Below are positions 7,941 to 16,948 of a stretch of DNA of 64,000 bases, piece by piece. Position numbers and translations under genes: made by a program. Source of the stretch: Fusobacterium naviforme (GTDB lineage: Bacteria; Bacillota; Clostridia; Lachnospirales; Lachnospiraceae); the NCBI GenBank assembly GCA_003014445.1, contig PYGH01000006.1, positions 1 through 64,000 on the forward strand, in the 5' to 3' direction. The notes below the pieces were generated by a model. That model saw only the letters and a list, made by a program, of their open reading frames with translations. It made no database searches and had not been told where the DNA came from. Position 1 is the stretch's first letter; the number at the start of each line of letters is the position of its first letter.

Positions 7941-10511
7941 TCATCTGTCCGGCGTCCGGACCTGTTTTCCCGCGTTTGTTGTCATCTCATCCATAGTCTG
8001 GCGGTCTGCTTTCAGCTCTTTGTTTTGGGAAGCTCCTTCCCGGCTTTCCTCTTCTGCTGAAGGCTGACTTTTTGCTTCTGCCTCCGGCGTTATCTCGGCC
8101 AGCTTCGTCGTCATCGCCTTGTAAAGCTCCGTGTTCTTCGGGAAGCGGTCCACAAATGGAATCGCGACGTTGCCATAGAACAGAAGCCCTTCGCCCTCGC
8201 CGGAATGTGTGACATAGGAAAGCTGATGCGGGCTGATGTTGAGCTGTTTTGCGAGGATTCCCCGGTCGCCGACTGCCTGATTCAGCATCAGGATGAAATC
8301 GCTGTTCTCAAAGATGTTTTCCACTTCCTTTGAAGCCAGTAGATCCTTGACGTTCTGGGTGATCCCGGTCGGAATGCCGCCCCATTTCCGGAAGCGCTTC
8401 CAGATTTCCACCGTGTACGCCGCCGTCTGTTCCTCACGCAGAAGCAGATGCATTTCATCCATGTAGTAGCGCGTCGATTTTCCCTCACTTCGGTTCTCCG
8501 TCACTCTCCCCCAGACCTGATCCTGCACGACCAGCATCCCGATCTTTTTCAGCTGTTTTCCGAGATCCTTGATGTCATAGCAGACGAGGCGGTTGTGGAT
8601 GTCAACGTTCGTCCGGTGGTTGAAGACATTGAGCGAACCGCGCACATAGATTTCCAGCGCCGTCGCGACATTCTTTGCCTCCGGCTCCGGCTGCTGTAAA
8701 AGCGCATTGTAGAGATCCTCGAGAAGCGGCATGTTTTCCGGTCCCGGATGTTCAAAGTACCGGTTGTAGATCTGGTGAATGCACCGGTCGATGACCGTTT
8801 TCTCCACCGGATTCAGGCCTTCCTTCCCGCCGACGATCAGCTCGCACAGCGACAGAATAAAATCCGCCTTCAGGGCGATCGGGTTGTCGTCATCCGAATA
8901 GTTCATGTTGATATCCATCGGATTGATGTACTGGTCGCTCGTCGGCGCGATCTTGATGACCTGCCCGTCGAAACGCCGGACCAGTGCCGAATACTCCGCC
9001 TCCGGATCAGAGATGATGATATCGTCATCCGTCACGAGGAAGGCATTCGCGATCTCCCTCTTTGCAGCAAACGATTTGCCGGATCCGGGTGTCCCAAGGA
9101 TTAGCCCATTCGGGTTTTTGAGCTTCTTCCGATCCACCATGATGAGGTTGTTGGAGAGGGCATTCAGGCCGTAGTACAGCGCGCCTGTGCCGGTCTGGAA
9201 GAGTTCCTGCGTGGTAAAGGGAATAAAGATCGCCGTACTGCTCGTCGTCATTGCCCGCTGAATCTCGATCTCGTTATGCGCAAGCGGCAGGGATGACATG
9301 AGTCCCTGCTCCTGCTGAAAATCAAGCCGCACCAGGTTGCAATTATGCTTCTGTGCGATGCTGTTTGCCTGGAAAATGTTGTTTTCCAGTTCCTGCTCGG
9401 TCTTTCCCGTGCTGAGAATAAGAAACGTGAGAAGGAACATGCGCTCGTTCTGGCTCTGCAGTTCCTTGAGCAGCGCCTTGGCGTCATTGCCATAGGTTGC
9501 GAGATCCGACGGGATAATATCCATGTCGTAGCCGGAGCGGACCGCCTTCTTCTGTTCCTCGATCTTGGACCGGTCCAGCTCCGTGATGGTGTGCTTCACC
9601 TTCTTGACCGCCTCGGTCTGATCCACGGACTGCATATGCATGGTCACGACTTCCGACGACTCGATGGATAAGAAGTCAGCCAGCATCTGATCGCTGATGT
9701 CCGAGGCTGTGATGGAGAGAAAACTCATCCCACAGTACAGATTGCCCATCTGGAAAACTCTTCCCGTCTTGAAATTCAGCGCAGACGGCGCAATGAAGTC
9801 CTTCACCGAAAGCCCGGACGGTGCCAGCAGTCCCCAGTCAAAAAAGAACTTCTCGTCGCTTCCCATGTGAAAGATCTGATGCATGAGCATCAGCCGCTCC
9901 GATCCGTCCAGTGTTTTGGCCTGAACGCCAAGGCGCTTGAAGTTATTGAGAAGATCCATCTCGATATGGATGAGCCGCGGCTTTGCTGTCTTCATGCCGT
10001 CCGCGTGAATGCCGAAGGTCAGATATTTTGTCTTGGTCAGACCATTGTTGCCGGCCTCCATCTGATGCATGAGCATGCCCGTGTATTCGTCGCGCATGTC
10101 GTTGTAGGCATCCTTCTGGTGCCGGATCGCGATCCCCGCCTTAAACTTCTCCGAGTCCGTCGCCATGTTCATGAAACTCAGCTCAAAATGGACGGAGCTG
10201 TCAAAAAAGTTGAGAAACGAGCACCACTCCTCAAAGATTTCCTTCTGATCGTCCTGCTGGGCGAGCAGGTAATTGATGTCCTGAAACTGGATGGTCTTCG
10301 TGTAATAGTCTTTCCCGACGCGGCAGATGCCGTCCTGAAACATCCGGTCAAACGGGATGCTCTGCTGGGTCGTGCGCGGAATCCCGTCATCACGCTGCGC
10401 ATTCCGGATGATCTCCGCGATCTTTCTCCGTTCTCTGCAATTAAGATTTTCCGGCACCTGATAGATTTTTCTTTCCTTTCGCCGGAACAGGTTCCTGATA
10501 CCTGGAAACAA
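7941..10511 (-). CDS. virB4: VirB4-like conjugation ATPase
   Basis: 856 aa. The N-terminal TraE-like part includes TKTIQFQDINYLLAQQDDQ; the ATPase domain has Walker A near 470-478 (GTPGSGKSF) and Walker B near 505 (IIISDPEAEY), with later arginine-finger region RYYMDEMHLLLREEQT. It powers the type IV secretion channel at the inner face of the membrane. The start is TTG at 10511, chosen because AAAGGAGGTAGAGGAGA stands just upstream; this makes the gene begin inside the 3' end of prgI (71-nt overlap). Followed after ten bases by the NlpC/P60 gene. Confidence 0.92.
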   Translation of the reverse strand: MFPGIRNLFRRKERKIYQVPENLNCRERRKIAEIIRNAQRDDGIPRTTQQSIPFDRMFQDGICRVGKDYYTKTIQFQDINYLLAQQDDQKEIFEEWCSFLNFFDSSVHFELSFMNMATDSEKFKAGIAIRHQKDAYNDMRDEYTGMLMHQMEAGNNGLTKTKYLTFGIHADGMKTAKPRLIHIEMDLLNNFKRLGVQAKTLDGSERLMLMHQIFHMGSDEKFFFDWGLLAPSGLSVKDFIAPSALNFKTGRVFQMGNLYCGMSFLSITASDISDQMLADFLSIESSEVVTMHMQSVDQTEAVKKVKHTITELDRSKIEEQKKAVRSGYDMDIIPSDLATYGNDAKALLKELQSQNERMFLLTFLILSTGKTEQELENNIFQANSIAQKHNCNLVRLDFQQEQGLMSSLPLAHNEIEIQRAMTTSSTAIFIPFTTQELFQTGTGALYYGLNALSNNLIMVDRKKLKNPNGLILGTPGSGKSFAAKREIANAFLVTDDDIIISDPEAEYSALVRRFDGQVIKIAPTSDQYINPMDINMNYSDDDNPIALKADFILSLCELIVGGKEGLNPVEKTVIDRCIHQIYNRYFEHPGPENMPLLEDLYNALLQQPEPEAKNVATALEIYVRGSLNVFNHRTNVDIHNRLVCYDIKDLGKQLKKIGMLVVQDQVWGRVTENRSEGKSTRYYMDEMHLLLREEQTAAYTVEIWKRFRKWGGIPTGITQNVKDLLASKEVENIFENSDFILMLNQAVGDRGILAKQLNISPHQLSYVTHSGEGEGLLFYGNVAIPFVDRFPKNTELYKAMTTKLAEITPEAEAKSQPSAEEESREGASQNKELKADRQTMDEMTTNAGKQVRTPDR

Positions 10512-10866
10512 TCTCCTCTACCTCCTTTTCTGCCTTAGCCTGCCGCATCAGCGCGGCGTAGTAATTGTCTGTCCGGTACACCCGGATCTTCGGCCTGAGA
10601 AACTGCGCTTCGATGAAATGAAACAGGATCACCTCCAGAGGCTCCCCGTTTTTCTCATACATCGCAAAAAAGAACAGCGGCATCATGACCGCCATCATGC
10701 CAAGCGCCGCAAGACTGATATTCCCGGTGCGCTTTAGCAGAAAAAAAGACGGTACTCCGATGAGTGCCGCCAAGGAAAAGCAGATCAGCTGCCGCTTGGT
10801 CAGGTTAAACATGACCTTGCTCTTTACCTTTGTGAGGTCCCTCGGGACCGAAATATAACTTGCCAC
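10441..10866 (-). CDS. prgI: PrgI-family conjugation membrane protein
   Basis: 141 aa with the family start (SYISVPRDLTKVKSKVMFNL), two transmembrane helices near 29-46 and 51-69, and the conserved FHFIEAQFLRPKIRVYRT region. PrgI is a VirB3-like component placed between the VirB6-like and VirB4 genes. The last 24 codons overlap the start of virB4 and may not be under family constraint. Confidence 0.88.
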   Translation of the reverse strand: MASYISVPRDLTKVKSKVMFNLTKRQLICFSLAALIGVPSFFLLKRTGNISLAALGMMAVMMPLFFFAMYEKNGEPLEVILFHFIEAQFLRPKIRVYRTDNYYAALMRQAKAEKEVEEIVSRYQEPVPAKGKKNLSGAGKS

Positions 10867-10923
10867 TTACGTTTTCTTCCTCCTCTCTGTGTTTTGCAAA
10901 GCTTTGCCGGCCATGCCTTTTTA

Positions 10924-11790
10924 TCAATGCGCATGAAGAATGCTTCTCGCAAGCGACCCGGTCTTAAACAGCGTAAAGCAGAGCAGCATCGTATATCCGA
11001 GCACGTTCCAGAGCGACGCCATGATGTCACTGGAAAATGCAACCGACTGGATCAGGACAGCGTAGATTGCGACACAGATCATGATGAGAAATCCCTGGAA
11101 TCCCAGGGCAAACAGGGACCGTAGATAATTCTGTCCGACCATGCTCTGCTCGTGGCTTCCGAAGGTCGCAAAGGGGATCGGCGCCATACTGATCATGAGA
11201 TAGATCTCGATCATCCGCCCATATACGATGACGAAGATAAGGACCGAAATGATATTGAACAGAAACTGTACGATAAAGCTTTGCAGGAAGACCCCAAACA
11301 GCGCACCGCAATCCATTGCCTCCAGCGTTCCCTGCACAGAGGCAAGCGCCGACGCATCAACAGCCGTGCCGCTTTGAATGATACCGCCAGACTGACTGAT
11401 CACATAACTTGTCACGTCAAATACGGCAAGCGTGATATTGAACGTATTGCTGATCAGCGTCACCGCGACAAATGTCTTAAACACCCACTTGAAAAAGATC
11501 CAGGTTTCAAAGTTCGCGAGATTGTTGTGCGCGATGATGAGCTGGATCAGCTCGTAGCAGGCGATGAACGTCAGGATCAGTCCAGCGATCGGCATGATGA
11601 CATTCTCGGAGATGTTTCGGATCATCGAAAATACACCGGGTTCAAAGCTGGTCGGCGACTGTGCAAGCTGATTCGTCACTTCCCCAACCTTGCTGTTTAA
11701 GTTGGTGAATGTCCTGCTAAAGTTATCCATGATGCCCGAAATGAGGATTTCTTTCAGCCATGCAAATAGTTTTTCCTTGAGTACATCCAA
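10924..11790 (-). CDS. VirB6/TrbL-like conjugation channel membrane protein
   Basis: 288 aa with about six hydrophobic segments (for example IAGLILTFIACYELIQLII near 68-86 and FLIMICVAIYAVLIQSV near 238-254), the ALGFQGFLIMICVAIYA region common in Tn1549-type VirB6 proteins, and an amphipathic N terminus. It forms the inner-membrane channel of the mating apparatus. GAAAGGAGAG precedes the ATG. A perfect hairpin (AGGGCTG/CAGCCCT, 11810-11829) lies just ahead of that site. Confidence 0.82.
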   Translation of the reverse strand: MDVLKEKLFAWLKEILISGIMDNFSRTFTNLNSKVGEVTNQLAQSPTSFEPGVFSMIRNISENVIMPIAGLILTFIACYELIQLIIAHNNLANFETWIFFKWVFKTFVAVTLISNTFNITLAVFDVTSYVISQSGGIIQSGTAVDASALASVQGTLEAMDCGALFGVFLQSFIVQFLFNIISVLIFVIVYGRMIEIYLMISMAPIPFATFGSHEQSMVGQNYLRSLFALGFQGFLIMICVAIYAVLIQSVAFSSDIMASLWNVLGYTMLLCFTLFKTGSLARSILHAH

Positions 11791-11900
11791 GCGGTTCTCT
11801 CCTTTCCGGAGGGCTGCAGGACCAGCCCTTCTATTTTCTTCGTCTCCCCTGTCCTGCGGGTCCGGATATTACGGTCCGGCGGTTACTATTACATCAATCT

Positions 11901-12001
11901 TCAACCGAAAAGACCGGCAAGGAGCGGAACAAGGGTGGTGCCGATGAGCGCCACACCGCCTCCTGCCATGAGCTGCTTCATGCCCTGGGATTTTGCACCC
12001 G
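11901..12001 (-). CDS. maff2, exon 2 (split by group II intron)
   Basis: Reads GAKSQGMKQLMAGGGVALIG and ends LLAGLFG followed by TGA. It is the second half of a Maff2-family protein: 71 aa in total when joined to 14780-14894. Joining at C|CGG keeps the frame and gives GYGNDNPGAKSQ, the expected family sequence. It carries the second membrane helix (ALIGTTLVPLLAGLF). Confidence 0.9.
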
Positions 12002-12049
12002 ATAGCGATAGGTAATCCCTTGAAATTATCTCAGGATTTTCCCCCGCTC

Positions 12050-12086
12050 CACACCGTGCGTGCGGCTTTCACCGCACACGGCGTTC
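12050..12086 (-). ncRNA. group II intron domain V
   Basis: The minus strand reads GCCGTGTGCGGTGAAAGCCG and then CACGCACGG, a hairpin with a GTGAAAG terminal loop region and bulge, the classic catalytic domain V. Domain VI follows, with a CCTATC stretch that should carry the branch-point A. Confidence 0.85.
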
Positions 12087-12150
12087 CATCGAATTCAGTA
12101 GTTTTGGGACATGAAGCACACAACTTACACACCTCGTTACAGCATTTCAT

Positions 12151-14041
12151 TCAAAGAATAATGGGCGGCATTTCTGCCAATGCACGAAGCTTGTTAAGCT
12201 TTACAAGTTGTTTTGGTTCAAGATTAAGGAATTTCAGGAGTCTCTCGACTGTTGGGTCTTGTGTTGCATGGATGATGGTATGCACATCCTTCTTAATCAA
12301 AATCAGGTTGGCATATTCATCGGTTCCACCTTTGCTGACCGGCAGCTTATGGTGACAGTGGATGTCATGAGGAGCCATTGTCTCCCCAGTGACAGCACAT
12401 TTGCCGTACTGCGCCGCATACAGTGAAATCCTGTTATCCGCATACTCTATAGATCGACCCCGGACAGGATTACGCATCACCCAAAGCATTGTTTCTGTGT
12501 CAATTTGAAGATTCTTATGAATCAACTCACGACCTTCCACCGTATACTTATTGACCGCCTTGCGTTTATGCTGGGCGTTCTTGGGCTGTGCAAATCCCAC
12601 CGGAACCACAGGCCGCTTGTGAAGAAATCTCAGCTGTCTGCTTTCTCCATATTTCCGCTTGATAAACCCATCCTTGAGATATCCTGTTTTGGACAGATCG
12701 CCTTTCAGCCTGTTTCTGAGCTGTTTGTTAATACTGAAGGCAAGCTTTCCGAAGTCATGAGATACTTCTGTAGCAATACAGTAGTATTCGTGAAGGCCTG
12801 CAACAACAGAATTGTATTTCTGTAACTGCATGAACTGTGCTTCTTCTGACGAATGAGCCAGCTTCTTCACTTCTTCGGATAGCTTTTCATGCGCCTTTTT
12901 GTACGCCTTATCGCTCATATGAGACCGAATGACATATTTCCTGCCCTTTTTACGAACTTTCAGCTTGAATCCGAGAAATTCAGAATACTGCCGTTTCAGG
13001 TTCGCTACCTTGGATTTATCAGGACTGATATCCAGCCCCAGTCTGTCCTTCAGCCATAATTCTGTGGCTTTATAGGCCCTGACAGCTTCCTCATGAGAGG
13101 AACAGAAGATTTTGAAATCATCTGCGTATCTGACCGCGTGCATTTCTTTCAGTCTGCTTCTGCGCAAAGCTCTGTAAGAATGGCTCTTGATCTTTGTGCC
13201 ACTCGCATTTTCTCTTATCTTGAATTCTGTTTTGGTTGGCATTTCTTCCCATTGGGAAGCAATCCACCAATCCAGTTCATTCAATACGATATTTGCAAGT
13301 AGCGGTGACAGGATTCCTCCCTGTGGTGTTCCCTTGGTCGGATAGACCTTTTCACCGTTTGGCATGATGACCGGCGCTTTCAGCATTTCCTTAATGATGC
13401 ATATCAGCTTTTTGTCACGGATTCCCAATGCCCAGATTTGACGGATCAGTTTTGTATGGTTGATGTTGTCGAAGAATCCTTTGATGTCAAGATCAACGAC
13501 ATGATGCAGGTGTTGTACCTGCACCAGCCGCATACACTGTGCAATCGCTGTTTCAGCAGAGCGATTCGGGCGGAACCCGTTTGAATTCTCACTGAATTTT
13601 GCTTCACAGATCGGCTCCATGACCTGTAAAACGCACTGTTGGACAATGCGGTCTATGATCGTGGGGATTCCCAGCGGTCTCATCTTTCCATTGGGCTTTG
13701 GTATCTCCACACGCCTTACGGGGCGCGGGTGATAGTTGCTGAATTGATTTCGTATCTGGCGGACGTATTCTTCCTCACTTAATTTCATGAGGCTTTTTAT
13801 CGTCCGCTTATCCACACCAGCCGTATTACTTCCTGTATTCTTTTTGATCGTCCGATAAGCCAGCTTGATGTTTTCCTCGCTCTCAATGATTTCCATCAGA
13901 TGTCAGATGATTGAAGGTTTTTCCATTTTTGCTTTCGGCATACAGGCGGTCAAAGGTTGACTCCATGTCGTAATACTCTGAATTGCGGATTTTTCTTTGT
14001 TTACTTTTCCTTTCTTGCTGCTCCGAAGTGGGCACAGGCAT
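12151..14041 (-). pseudogene. ltrA: group II intron reverse transcriptase/maturase/HNH, frameshifted near N terminus
   Basis: The long frame (12151-13896) encodes RT with the YADD catalytic box near residue 260 (AVRYADDFKIF), QGG box (TPQGGILSPLLANI), maturase X domain, and a C-terminal HNH endonuclease (CHHKLPVSKGGTDEYANL). The normal N terminus lies upstream in another frame: MPVPTSEQQERK to STFDRLYAESKNGKTFNHL from the ATG at 14041 with GGAGAGG. The frames are separated by a 7-bp tandem duplication (TCAGATG twice on the plus strand, 13896-13909); one copy gives a smooth NHLMEII joint and about 627 aa. The upstream frame ends at 13883, overlapping the internal ATG at 13896, so reinitiation could still make a shortened enzyme. 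Confidence 0.88.
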
Positions 14042-14779
14042 CCTCTCCTTTCAGTTTGGATTTTCTTTGTCATACTCGAAGCTGTGTTTGTTGTGTATTT
14101 TATGATTTTTACTGAATTCGACTTGTGGCCGTCCCTCCACCGCTTACTTGTTCACGGCTTCACAGGTACCATGCCACTGCTCTCACTGGAATAAAGAATG
14201 GTTATTGCCCTCTCGCGAAGGTATTCCCATCCACCACTTCATCGGTCTGCAACAGCCTCCATGTTCCCAGCTTTCCACGTTCCGATATTCCTATCATTGG
14301 ATACCTTTAGGTCTTTCCTCTGAGCCTGTATCCGGTCATGCATAACCGCATCGCCTGTAACGATGCATGGACTTTCATAACAACCAGTCTTACTTATCCA
14401 CGGACACCACCGTAAAAGGTGTACTGCCTTTCGACAGTATCAACGTTTAGACTCGTACATTCAGAAATTCGTCAGATATCTCTATCATCCTGACCATGGG
14501 TAACCGAACCCCGGCATATAGGCAGCACCATCCACCGCTGGACAGCTTTCGTGTATCGTCTGAAAATCATACTTACGACTGCTCTCTGCCGACTTCACCG
14601 AGCTCTATAACATCTTTTGGGGAAACCTGTTGCATGGTTTCCTGCCATTCGGAGTATTAGGTAGGCGCTTCAGGGCGTTACTCCCTCATTTCACCAATCG
14701 GAATATCAGTTCTCCAAAGTTTTCGGGTCAATGCCCTTCGACTTTGTGCGCAAGCTTTTCACTTACGAACGTGTCGCAC

Positions 14780-14894
14780 GATTGTCGTTGCCATATCCTT
14801 CCATCAGATTTACGACGCCCCAGATACCAAGACCTGCGCCGAGTGCGATAACAAGAGTCTGCAGAACGCCAACTGCGCTGTTGAAAAATGCCAT
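14780..14894 (-). CDS. maff2, exon 1 (split by group II intron)
   Basis: Starts MAFFNSAVGVLQTLVIALG at 14894 behind GGGAGGATTTATT and runs 38 codons plus one base to the intron. Maff2 proteins are about 70-aa, two-helix membrane proteins found between traG and the virB6-like gene in Tn1549-type ICEs; they resemble VirB2-like pilin/channel subunits, but that role is inference. Confidence 0.9.
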
Positions 14895-15136
14895 AATAAA
14901 TCCTCCCTGTGATTACGATATTGAATGTTGTAATGCTGCAAATTTCCAGAACCGGTGCACTTTCGGCTCTGCTCTGGAAAAGAAAAGAGCTGGCCTTTCA
15001 GTCAGCTCGTTGAAAAGTTACGATTCTTCTGTTCGGATGCCTTCCCTTATCCCCGTCGGTAGGGGATCTTGCTCTGCATTTCATCTGCTCCCTCGCTTTC
15101 TGATATGCATCTGTCGCACTTTGGTTTGGCCGCCTG
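14895..15136 (-). other. leader of maff2, no gene seen
   Basis: Contains the hairpin at 14977-15008 and a second possible stem (CCAGAGC/GGTTCTGG region, 14945-14977 on the minus strand). No coding sequence with a ribosome site is visible. Confidence 0.4.
14977..15008 (-). terminator. terminator-like hairpin between 178-aa gene and maff2
   Basis: On the minus strand GAGCTG pairs with CAGCTC around ACTGAAAGGC and is followed by TTTTCTTTT. It lies inside the predicted operon and would cut expression of maff2-virB6-prgI-virB4 unless read through. Confidence 0.65.
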
Positions 15137-15673
15137 CTACTTCTCCGGGACAGTCCGCTTGGATCTTGTCTGTTTTTCTGCCTGAGGCGCCTTGGCGGCC
15201 TCTCCCTTCTTTTCCTTCAATGCGCCAAGGATCGAACTCCGATCTCTGTTCTTGTACGCCTCCAGCATCGCCTTCAGTTCCGGGTTCGGAATCTCCCGCA
15301 CATCCCTGCCCCAGATCTTCTTTCCGTCTGGCCCGGTTCCCGTGATCACCGGCTTGCTGATCCTCGTTGTCCCGTCCTCCGGAAGCTTCATCCACACGCC
15401 TTTGCCAAACTGGTTCTCATGAATCATCTTTGGCGAAATCACAAAAGATGCCCACGGCGATTTATCCGCCGGATCCACATTTGGGATTTTCACTTCAACG
15501 AACGGATGCCCACTCTTTGATGTAAACGGCTCACCGACCAGTCCCTTTCCAAACTTGATCGAAATCTCCTTCTTTTCCTGTGCCACCGGAAAATCGCCCG
15601 ACTTCATCTGCTCCTCTGCTTCCTTCACCCAATCCGGGATATCTCCCGGCATTAACGTCTGCTCTTCTGCCAT
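15137..15673 (-). CDS. conserved ICE protein of 178 aa, unknown function
   Basis: Starts at MAEEQTLMPGDIPDW (15673) because GGAGGAAC is correctly spaced for it; the ATG at 15688 overlaps that site. Soluble, no signal peptide; middle part FGKGLVGEPFTSKSGHPFVEVKIPN looks like a small beta domain. Located between traG and maff2, a place where Tn1549-type ICEs keep a gene of this size. I do not recognise the family. Confidence 0.7.
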   Translation of the reverse strand: MAEEQTLMPGDIPDWVKEAEEQMKSGDFPVAQEKKEISIKFGKGLVGEPFTSKSGHPFVEVKIPNVDPADKSPWASFVISPKMIHENQFGKGVWMKLPEDGTTRISKPVITGTGPDGKKIWGRDVREIPNPELKAMLEAYKNRDRSSILGALKEKKGEAAKAPQAEKQTRSKRTVPEK

Positions 15674-15692
15674 CCGTAGTTCCTCCATTTAG

Positions 15693-15725
15693 GCAAAATA
15701 AAACGCCTGTCAGCCCTGACAAGCG
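15693..15725 (-). terminator. terminator-like hairpin between traG and 178-aa gene
   Basis: The minus strand reads CGCTTGTCA-GGGC-TGACAGGCG followed by TTTTATTTTG. It is a strong stem with a T-run, 20 bases before the 178-aa gene's ribosome site. Confidence 0.7.
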
Positions 15726-15826
15726 CAAAACTTACCGTATTCTTTCTCAAGTCTTATACTCCTTCCGGTCAGATCTGAAACATTTGTCCTTATGCTGCCG
15801 AACTGCCAGTTTGCCGATTTTTCTGC

Positions 15827-16630
15827 TCAGGGAGCGGTTTCCAATACCTGATACCGCTCATCTCCCCGCAGCGTCATCCGATGGTTCAGGTATTTCTCAA
15901 CATCAAACCAGTATTTCTTGTCGTAATCTGCAGTGAGTCTGTAGTTCGGATGCTTCGTGAGATCATACTTATCGGATAGAAACGGCCGCACGCCGCGCAC
16001 CTGTACGATGCATTTGCTGCCGTCCAGAACCGCCAGTTGATCCACACTCATCAGATCGTGCCCGAGCTTCTGGTAATTCATGTTGTAGGACTGAGAAGTC
16101 CCGCGGGACTCCCCGGTGTTGTACATGTCGATGGTTTCCTTGCCCAGGGACTCATTGAGATCTTTCAGCGTCGTCTTCTCCGAACCGCCGAGGAAAATCT
16201 GCGAGTCGCAGTTGCCGATGATGGTATCTGCATTGTCCTTGTAGATGGACTTCAGCTGCGACTTTGCCTGCAGCACGAGAACAGCGCTGATCTCACGGGA
16301 TCGGATCGTTGCCATCAGCTTTTCCAGGTTCGGAATCTGACCGATATTTGCCATCTCGTCAATGAGGCACCGGACATGCACCGGGAGTCTTCCGCCATAG
16401 ACATCATCCGCCTTCTCACAGAGCAGGTTGAACATCTGTGTGTAGATCATGCTAATCAGAAAGTTGAATGTGGAATCTGTATCTGACATGATGAAAAACA
16501 GAGCCACCTTCCTGTCTCCCAGTGTGTCCAGCTCCAGCTCGTCATATGCGGTGATCTCCCGCAGTTCTTTGATGTCAAACGGAGCAAGGCGGGCACCGCA
16601 GGAAACAAGAATTGATTTCGCGGTCTTGCC
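15827..16630 (-). pseudogene. traG: traG/virD4 coupling protein, C-terminal fragment
   Basis: Reads from KTAKSILVSCGARLAPFDIK at the IME-A junction to the natural stop. It contains Walker B (RCLIDEMANIGQIPN) and the motif FLGGSEKTTLKDLNESLG typical of VirD4/TraG ATPases. The first in-frame ATG is far downstream (16507), but the coding frame clearly extends to the GG at 16629-16630, where IME-A sequence begins. It is joined in frame with 31816-32243 if IME-A is removed. Confidence 0.93.
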
Positions 16631-16653
16631 TGTAACAACTTGTCAAGGACTTT

Positions 16654-16839
16654 CTAATCATTTTTATCGACTTTTTGATGTTTTTCTCTCTCCATTTCCC
16701 TAAGCATTATCCTTTTCAATTTATCTTGCATGGTTTCAGTCGCATTTTCATTAAAATGGACTACAACCTCGTAAGTTGCCCTTCCTATCTTCTTTATGGT
16801 CTTTGTTCCAGTATTTTGTTCATTTCTGTTTTCGTGCAT
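16654..16839 (-). CDS. tnpW: TnpW-family protein of IME-A
   Basis: 61 aa, with the conserved core TIKKIGRATYEVVVHFNENA. TnpW is a small protein first named in Tn4451-type elements and always sits at the end opposite the recombinase; function unknown. AGGAGGAAA precedes the ATG. The stop is about 20 bases from the IME end. Confidence 0.75.
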   Translation of the reverse strand: MHENRNEQNTGTKTIKKIGRATYEVVVHFNENATETMQDKLKRIMLREMEREKHQKVDKND

Positions 16840-16866
16840 ATTATTTTCCTCCTATTAGTTGCAATT

Positions 16867-16898
16867 AAAAAAGACGATAGAATTTTATTTCTACCGCC
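16867..16898 (-). terminator. terminator-like hairpin ahead of IME-A tnpW
   Basis: The minus strand reads GGCGGTAGAA-ataaaa-TTCTATCGTC followed by TTTTTT. Confidence 0.7.
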
Positions 16899-16948
16899 TT
16901 TCGCAAGTCTTATAGCTATTCATTGAATAACGCTTTACCATTTACATA

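Larger units (their letters stand above)
12002..14779 (-). mobile_element. group II intron interrupting maff2
   Basis: The 5' end reads GTGCGACACG, matching the GUGYG consensus; the 3' end reads ACCTATCGCTAT. The boundaries were fixed because removal restores an intact 71-aa maff2 frame. It encodes a reverse transcriptase/maturase (12151-14041) and has a clear domain V near the 3' end. Positions 14042-14779 have no ORF and hold RNA domains I-III. Orientation is the same as the host gene, so splicing could restore maff2 mRNA. Confidence 0.93.

Noticed and set aside
9867-10538. 223-codon plus-strand ORF opposite virB4
   Set aside because: Mirror of virB4 codons, no recognisable domain.
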